Shown piece by piece: positions 59,055 to 64,000 of a DNA stretch of 64,000 nt. The stretch lies in assembly GCA_914767715.1 (NCBI GenBank), contig OU612067.1, positions 5,022,001 through 5,086,000 on the forward strand, read 5' to 3'. The notes beneath the pieces are model-generated. The model was not told where the DNA came from. It made no database searches and saw only the letters and a list, made by a program, of their open reading frames with translations. This DNA comes from Membranipora membranacea (Eukaryota; Bryozoa; Gymnolaemata; Cheilostomatida; Membraniporidae). Made by a program: the position numbers and the translations under genes. Each line of letters begins with the position of its first letter. The stretch's first letter is position 1.

Positions 59055-60945
59055 TGAATGCTTTTAGCAATAGCCAAAATTCTGTATATCGAGCTGATCA
59101 GGTATGTGGGGAAACTCAAAATGGAGAAGATATCAAGACGGAAAGCCATCTGTGATTTTTTTTCGGCATTGATATGGTTATAGTCCCTCTCTTTCCTATG
59201 GTGCCAAACTAGAATTGTAGAGCAAGCAAGTGCTCATCTAGTTCAATTGGTGTTAATAAACTTTTATTTATGCATATTCATTCAGCTTCTTTTGCTCAGT
59301 CTGTAGCCCTGATTTTTTTTCAAAGAGTGTCTTACTGTTTTCTAGCCAGCTCAGCGTTGCCGTAACGATTTTTTTTAGCAATAGTCTGGCATTAAGTCAA
59401 GGTGACCTCGGGTTCATGACTGGCTGCAATCAATGTAACCATTTCTTAGTTTTTTATTGACATAAATTATTCATTTTACAAGTATCCACATAAATAAACC
59501 TTGTTGAAACTGTTGAAATTGTCATCAGACATCGTTATCTCTCCCGCTACCTTGGCCGTTATTAATCGTCGCTGAGCTCCTAGCACACGATGCTTTTATT
59601 GGAAGTCAGAGGCTTTGTTTCTGGTAAGGTACTATTATCCACCGCTCCTATGTCTCTTCATGCATGTGAAGTTGATGCTATGTTCCTGCCTGATGCATTT
59701 CAGTCAATGAGACTGTTGTTTGGATACTCGATATTCTCAATCTATGACATGAAGTCAAAAGTATGAATCAAATAGCTTGATACATACAGTAGGCCACAAT
59801 TATCAAATTGCGATTGAAATGGTACCTAATGAATGAATCAATCGATGTGTTGTTTCGTTTTTTTTACCCACAGTCGGAACTGCGCACTGTTTTCAAATCT
59901 GCAGTTAATTTTTCTTTGTCGGATTAGACTCCGTACTAACAGGTTTGTTATGGTTTTTCTATATTGAACTACCTAGTCAGAAGTATTTTCTTTGTCCAGA
60001 AGAATAGCATCATTGCAGTTGCTGGAGAGGATTTTTTTACATAAAGAATTTTTTTTTGTCTTTCTTGTCCATCCACCCACATCGAGTATCGAGTGTAACT
60101 TACCTCTCACTTTAATTGTTGGTATAGTAACACCTAAAAAAGGTTTTCCAATTTAGCTGATGGTGACACATATGGAAGACCACCTAGGTAGGAATATCTT
60201 TTTGTGGGGATTGAGTGCGTAACTTTACCGCTTGTAGCAGTGGTTACTGGACTCGAGTTGTTAGTAGCTATAGCTCCTGGTCGAGTATTGACTGGATTAG
60301 GCTTAAAGATAAGAGGAATTGTCAAAATTAGGTAAGCATATGGAAAACAGAACAACAAACCGCCATAGACTGATGTAATATTATTGCATGCATGTTTTGT
60401 GGTATACTGATACGCCACTTTATAATTTGTGCTGAGGTTTATCTTGCTCAAAATATAGGTCTTAATAGGCATCTCTTTTTGCAATGAACGATTCGGCCAT
60501 TGCTGCCATGCCTCATCCCTGGCCTCGGCCTTGTAGGACCAGCCTCAGCCCAATCCCGAGCATTAGGAGCACTTGGTGAGCTGCTGCCTTGGTAACAATT
60601 GAGTGAATTGGCTGGAAGTAGCACAGTATTATAAAGACTCATCCAACATCGAACATCATATCAAAACCTCACTGTTACACAGTCAAGATTACACATATTT
60701 CTGTCTCATACTGCCAAATCTGTGAAATGGTAAGCCTGGTGAATGAACAGTGCCTGTCTACCACAAGGCAATGTTTCATATTACACAGGTTTGAAGGTTT
60801 AACTCGCCCATTTTAGATAAGAAATAGCTGGTAATAGTAGAGGTATATGCAAAGAAAAACCTTTCTTTATGGAATAAACTATGGTACGAACGAGTGAAAG
60901 ATCAGGGTCTATCGACCGGAAACTAAGATTTGTTGGTCCACTGGA
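59055..60945. other. Mostly non-coding; one doubtful minus-strand exon
   Basis: A minus-strand frame at about 60134-60300 (PNPVNTRPGAIATNNSS, then TSGKVTHSIPTKRYSYLGG) and another at about 60480-60610 (SSPSAPNARDWAEAGPTRPR) have coding-like composition and possible acceptors. I could not join them in phase. They may belong to the unidentified gene above 60.9 kb. Confidence 0.3.
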
Positions 60946-60949
60946 ATAC

Positions 60950-61044
60950 AAAAATGTCAAAGTTCGGGAAAAGATACTCATCTTCTTGTTGCAGTTGCTG
61001 CTGTTTCCTTTTTGTCTCAGCTAATCTTGCTGCCCCTTCACCGC
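60950..61044 (-). CDS. Exon of an unidentified minus-strand gene (Gln-rich helix)
   Basis: Between a good acceptor (CGTTCGTGCAG) and a fair donor (ATTTTT|GTATTC). It reads GEGAARLAETKRKQQQLQQE, then DEYLFPNFDIF: a charged, glutamine-rich helix with coiled-coil character. Enters in phase 1 and leaves in phase 0. Likely part of the same gene as the exons at 62.0-64.0 kb, by strand and style only. Confidence 0.45.
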
Positions 61045-61999
61045 CTGCACGAACGATAGGCGTACAGAGGGAACAATAAACTATTGCACCTTTGTACAAT
61101 GCGGCAGTATTAGTAGAAGTGATAGACAATCGACGCCCTAAGACTTTTAATTGATTGATTTTTTGCATATCACAGACAATAAATAGTATATGTTGCAAAA
61201 TGAATGCATGAACAAAAATGGACGAAAAGTCAGAATTTAAAAAAAGCAAAAATCATGTAAAGTATGTACAAGGTGGCGTAAAAAACTATCTCTGCCCCAT
61301 GCTCCTCTCTATTCAATGGATCTCAATACTCCTCAATATACGATTTGAAGGCTTGAGCCGATGGGGAGAATGATGGAGAGTGATTTAGTTGATGGCGAGC
61401 CTTCACCTACAGCATGAGTAGGAGCCAATGGGAGCTTCAAATCTGCGGGTCAATTGTTACCTGTAACATTCAATAATTCACAAGCTCATCGATTTTTCAT
61501 GAGAAATCTTTAGCAAAATAAGTTGGGCAACAGTACCCAATTTTAATATGTGGAAGAAACTATCTCTGATTTGCAAACAGTCAAACGTTCTTGAGACATC
61601 TTTTTGAATGCGGGTGGTGTATATTGGTCGTATATAACATCAATGCAAACATATCAATGGGTAAGACTATCGCTAACTGTAAAATTTAGCAAACACTGGA
61701 TCCTTCACTCCTGCCATGGCGTTCAAAAGCTCACTTTGAACTAATCATAGCTTTTTTTTGTAAACTATCACTATTCCTGTCCTTCTCGTCCTTCGCGACC
61801 ACGCCCTCTTCACCATCGCCCACAAATATCCACGCCAACCCATAGTCCTTCTCATCCTGCTGAAAAAAGAGTGGTAGTCGAAGGGATGGTGGGAAACATT
61901 TTTGCAATCAGCGGATGAAGTGTGGGTTAAAACAATTATGCATGTTTACATGTTTATTTCATGGTCGTCTCAATAATATTTGATACAAAAAATCTCCTT

Positions 62000-62116
62000 G
62001 CATTACACATCCTAAACACACACACTCTGATCCACTATCGTCACTGTCATCGCTATACTCCGCCTCGCTGTCACCATCATACTCAGTCTCTATCTGGTCC
62101 TCACTCCTTCTCTTAC
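62000..62116 (-). CDS. Acidic serine-rich exon of unidentified gene
   Basis: Starts after TTGAAGCACAG and reads KRRSEDQIETEYDGDSEAEY, then SDDSDDSGSECVC. It joins exon 62181-62246 in phase across a 64-base intron. Its acidic DS repeats resemble casein-kinase-2 sites, and the KRR opening a small basic cluster. The 3' limit is uncertain (candidate donor near 62000). The acceptor CACAG|GTAAGAG also looks like a donor, which lowers confidence. Confidence 0.45.
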
Positions 62117-62180
62117 CTGTGCTTCAACCTGAGTGGCGTTTGGTGATAATAAAAGGAGACAGTGAAAACATCCACCTTAC

Positions 62181-62246
62181 CTAACACTTTGCAATGCAAT
62201 TGTAGCTTAGATCGAGATGAGAACCTGCTAAGGGTTTCCTCACACT
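62181..62246 (-). CDS. Exon of unidentified gene
   Basis: Sits between ATGTTATTGCAG and GTTAG|GTAAGG, both good. Reads CEETLSRFSSRSKLQLHCKV. Enters and leaves in phase 1. No family recognised. Confidence 0.5.
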   Translation of the reverse strand, partial: SVRKPLAGSHLDLSYNCIAKC

Positions 62247-62249
62247 CTG

Positions 62250-63790
62250 CAATAACATTAAAATATAGTCGAAAGCTTTTTTGGTGTTTGATTTGCATAT
62301 CATACATAAAATATACATAATAAATCCTAAATATATTATGCACTCGACTGAGTTGAGAAATAAAACTCAAATCCAACGAATCAGAATTTATATAAGGTCA
62401 GTTGAAATTAATATGAGGCAGTGTAACAGGTATTATTTAAATGTTTTTATATATATTTTATTCCAGGTAATATAAGATTATGAGTGTTGTGACATATTGA
62501 TATAATAATTATGAATTCTCTCAAGATAATTTCAAAGTGTGCCTCTGCTGTTTGCTTGCTGGCAAAGCTATGAGTAAAACAATGGTGAAATGCAACGATA
62601 TATATGGTGGGTGTTTGGCAATACATATTTCGCCATTATGAAAAAAATTTTAATATACAAATTACGACCAGCATTTATATTTTTCATATATATTCTGGTG
62701 CAGATTAAGCCAGGGACTTTTATCCGGATACAAATGAACATACGCAGTAAGAATTCGCGGATTTAAAAATATCAGGCAAAGATTAATTAAAATGCAAGCA
62801 TAAGAATTATTAACAGGAATTTACTAGGAAGTCTAAAAAAAAAAAAAAAACATTATTACACAAAATACTTTTAATTAGTTAGCAAGTCATCAAAGAAAAA
62901 TATTAAGCAGATACATGTCAAATAAAAACGAATAAAAATAAAGTATTGGAAAGAAATTTCAAGAACTAGCAATGAAGAAGGTGGCTCTTTATGACAGATT
63001 TAAATGTAATAACTGTTGAACATAGGTGGTGATGAATTAAATTGTTTGGCACCAAAATTGAAGATAGCAAATCTAAACTTGTCTTTTGATAATTGTAATC
63101 CTTCGCTTTTAGAGAGACGAGTTTCGCCGGACAATTTTTTTAGGTAAAAGTTCGCTATCATTGATTGGCACCTGAGAATCGACAAGTTTTTAAAACATTA
63201 AAAGATAAAGGTATTCAAAGCGAGTGAAATTTGAGGGATACTGTATAGTTGCCTTGTCTCATCTGAAATTATTATTTTATTTGGTCATTCGTGGAGTGCA
63301 TTAAAGATGCTCAATATTCCAGATAACATCGAATGAATACATGTAATTGGTAATCTAGCAAATTAAATGAGATTAAAGGTGACTACATTAGTACCCATCG
63401 TTGTTGGTTTTATCTACAATAATGTTCCAAAGCTGTGTTTACTTGGTTTGGCAAGAGTGCATGTATAAGCATTTTCATGTTGAACTGAGTCAATTTAAAT
63501 ATTGATTCAATCTTAAAAAAAAATGTATACTATTTATTATAGAAATTGTTATTATTAACTGTTCCTGCTCCATACAGGTTTCTGATATAAAAAGCTCCAT
63601 AAAAAGAGAATAAATATTAATGTCTCTCAAGGACAGTAAAAACTATCCGCTGACATCTTTAGCATATATACTTAATAAACATGACACCTTGGTCCTTGAG
63701 CGTGTTAAAATGTTCAGCACCCAAACACTACTGGCTGGAACTTGCAGATCCAAAACTTTCTTATGCGTAACACCAGTTTTTTGTGTCTAA
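62250..63790. other. Non-coding stretch, probable intron
   Basis: AT-rich; contains an A-run (about 62834-62850). No exon found, although the phase change between the exons at 63.8 kb and 62.2 kb requires at least one. Confidence 0.35.
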
Positions 63791-63791
63791 C

Positions 63792-63963
63792 CTGTCTGAG
63801 CAGCTGTGTGCAGTTGTCTCCTCTTTTGTTGAATGAAGATAACTCTTCACCTAGCCTAGCTACAATTGTGCAACTCTGTTGCAACGTGAGTGGCTCACCA
63901 TTCCTTCCAAGGTTCCCTATGTGGTTGAGTCCAACACTTAGCTGGATTGAATCACAGCCAGCC
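63792..63963 (-). CDS. Exon of unidentified gene, near window edge
   Basis: After a TTTTAAG acceptor, the frame reads CDSIQLSVGLNHIGNLGRNG, EPLTLQQSCTIVARLGEELS and NKRGDNCTQLLRQ, ending at AGACAG|GTTAGA in phase 0. It is helical and mixed in charge, clearly coding in composition. The gene runs to lower coordinates and probably includes the exons at 62.2, 62.1 and 61.0 kb; its 5' part lies beyond the window. I do not recognise it. Confidence 0.55.
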
Positions 63964-64000
63964 CTTAAAAGCGTTCGGTATGGCGATCATGGCCGTAGGC

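Noticed and set aside
61745-61866. Minus-strand exon reading DEKDYGLAWIFVGDGEE after TTTTTTCAG
   Set aside because: It could join the preceding exon in phase 0, but its donor is absent and the composition is ambiguous.

Overview
This window looks like nuclear DNA from an invertebrate animal. It is AT-rich. The genes are broken into short exons with GT..AG introns, and the repeats are typical animal families (RTE and CR1/L2-type LINEs, a P-element relative, pogo-like and hAT-like MITEs, tRNA-derived SINEs and a very large satellite). I see no bacterial operons, ribosome binding sites or CRISPR. The species cannot be named from the sequence. All exon models were made by eye from open frames, splice-site matches and phase agreement.

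Layout. 0-5 kb: mostly non-coding, with one unidentified exon, a LINE fragment, a foldback repeat and the membrane-anchor/propeptide exon of a cathepsin-like gene. 5.2-7.7 kb: a 2.5-kb P-element-like transposon with an exact 8-bp target duplication, long inverted ends, a broken THAP gene and an internally deleted transposase. 8.4-12.1 kb: an RTE LINE inserted into an older LINE of opposite orientation, with a 16-bp target duplication. 12.5-16 kb: minisatellite-like DNA, then a pogo-like MITE carrying a tRNA-Thr-like segment. 16.4-23.8 kb: about 155 copies of a 47/48-bp satellite with higher-order structure. Its right edge lies in the last exon of a broken cathepsin gene (23.8-24.4 kb). 24.7-29.4 kb: (TA)n and diverged direct repeats.

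30-38 kb holds two single-pass membrane protein genes pointing away from each other: a well-supported five-exon NHL-repeat receptor-like gene (minus) and a partly resolved TM gene (plus) whose tail can be read in two frames depending on splicing. 38.5-43.2 kb is an apparently intact two-ORF LINE whose ORFs overlap at TAATG. 45.4-49.6 kb holds a TMEM134/TMEM230-like (DUF872) gene with a P-like MITE in one intron. 50.9-52.9 kb contains a PHD-finger remnant, a LINE 3' fragment and hairpins. 53-59 kb is a NUDT6-like Nudix gene with frame breaks; a small unidentified gene lies antisense inside its longest intron. 60-64 kb carries exons of an unidentified minus-strand gene.

Overall this is a repeat-rich region with ordinary host genes between young and old transposons. 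Several coding stretches (THAP, cathepsin, NUDT6-like, TMEM134-like) have indels, stops or unresolved splice phases. They may be pseudogenes, local assembly errors or, for TMEM134-like, missing exons.
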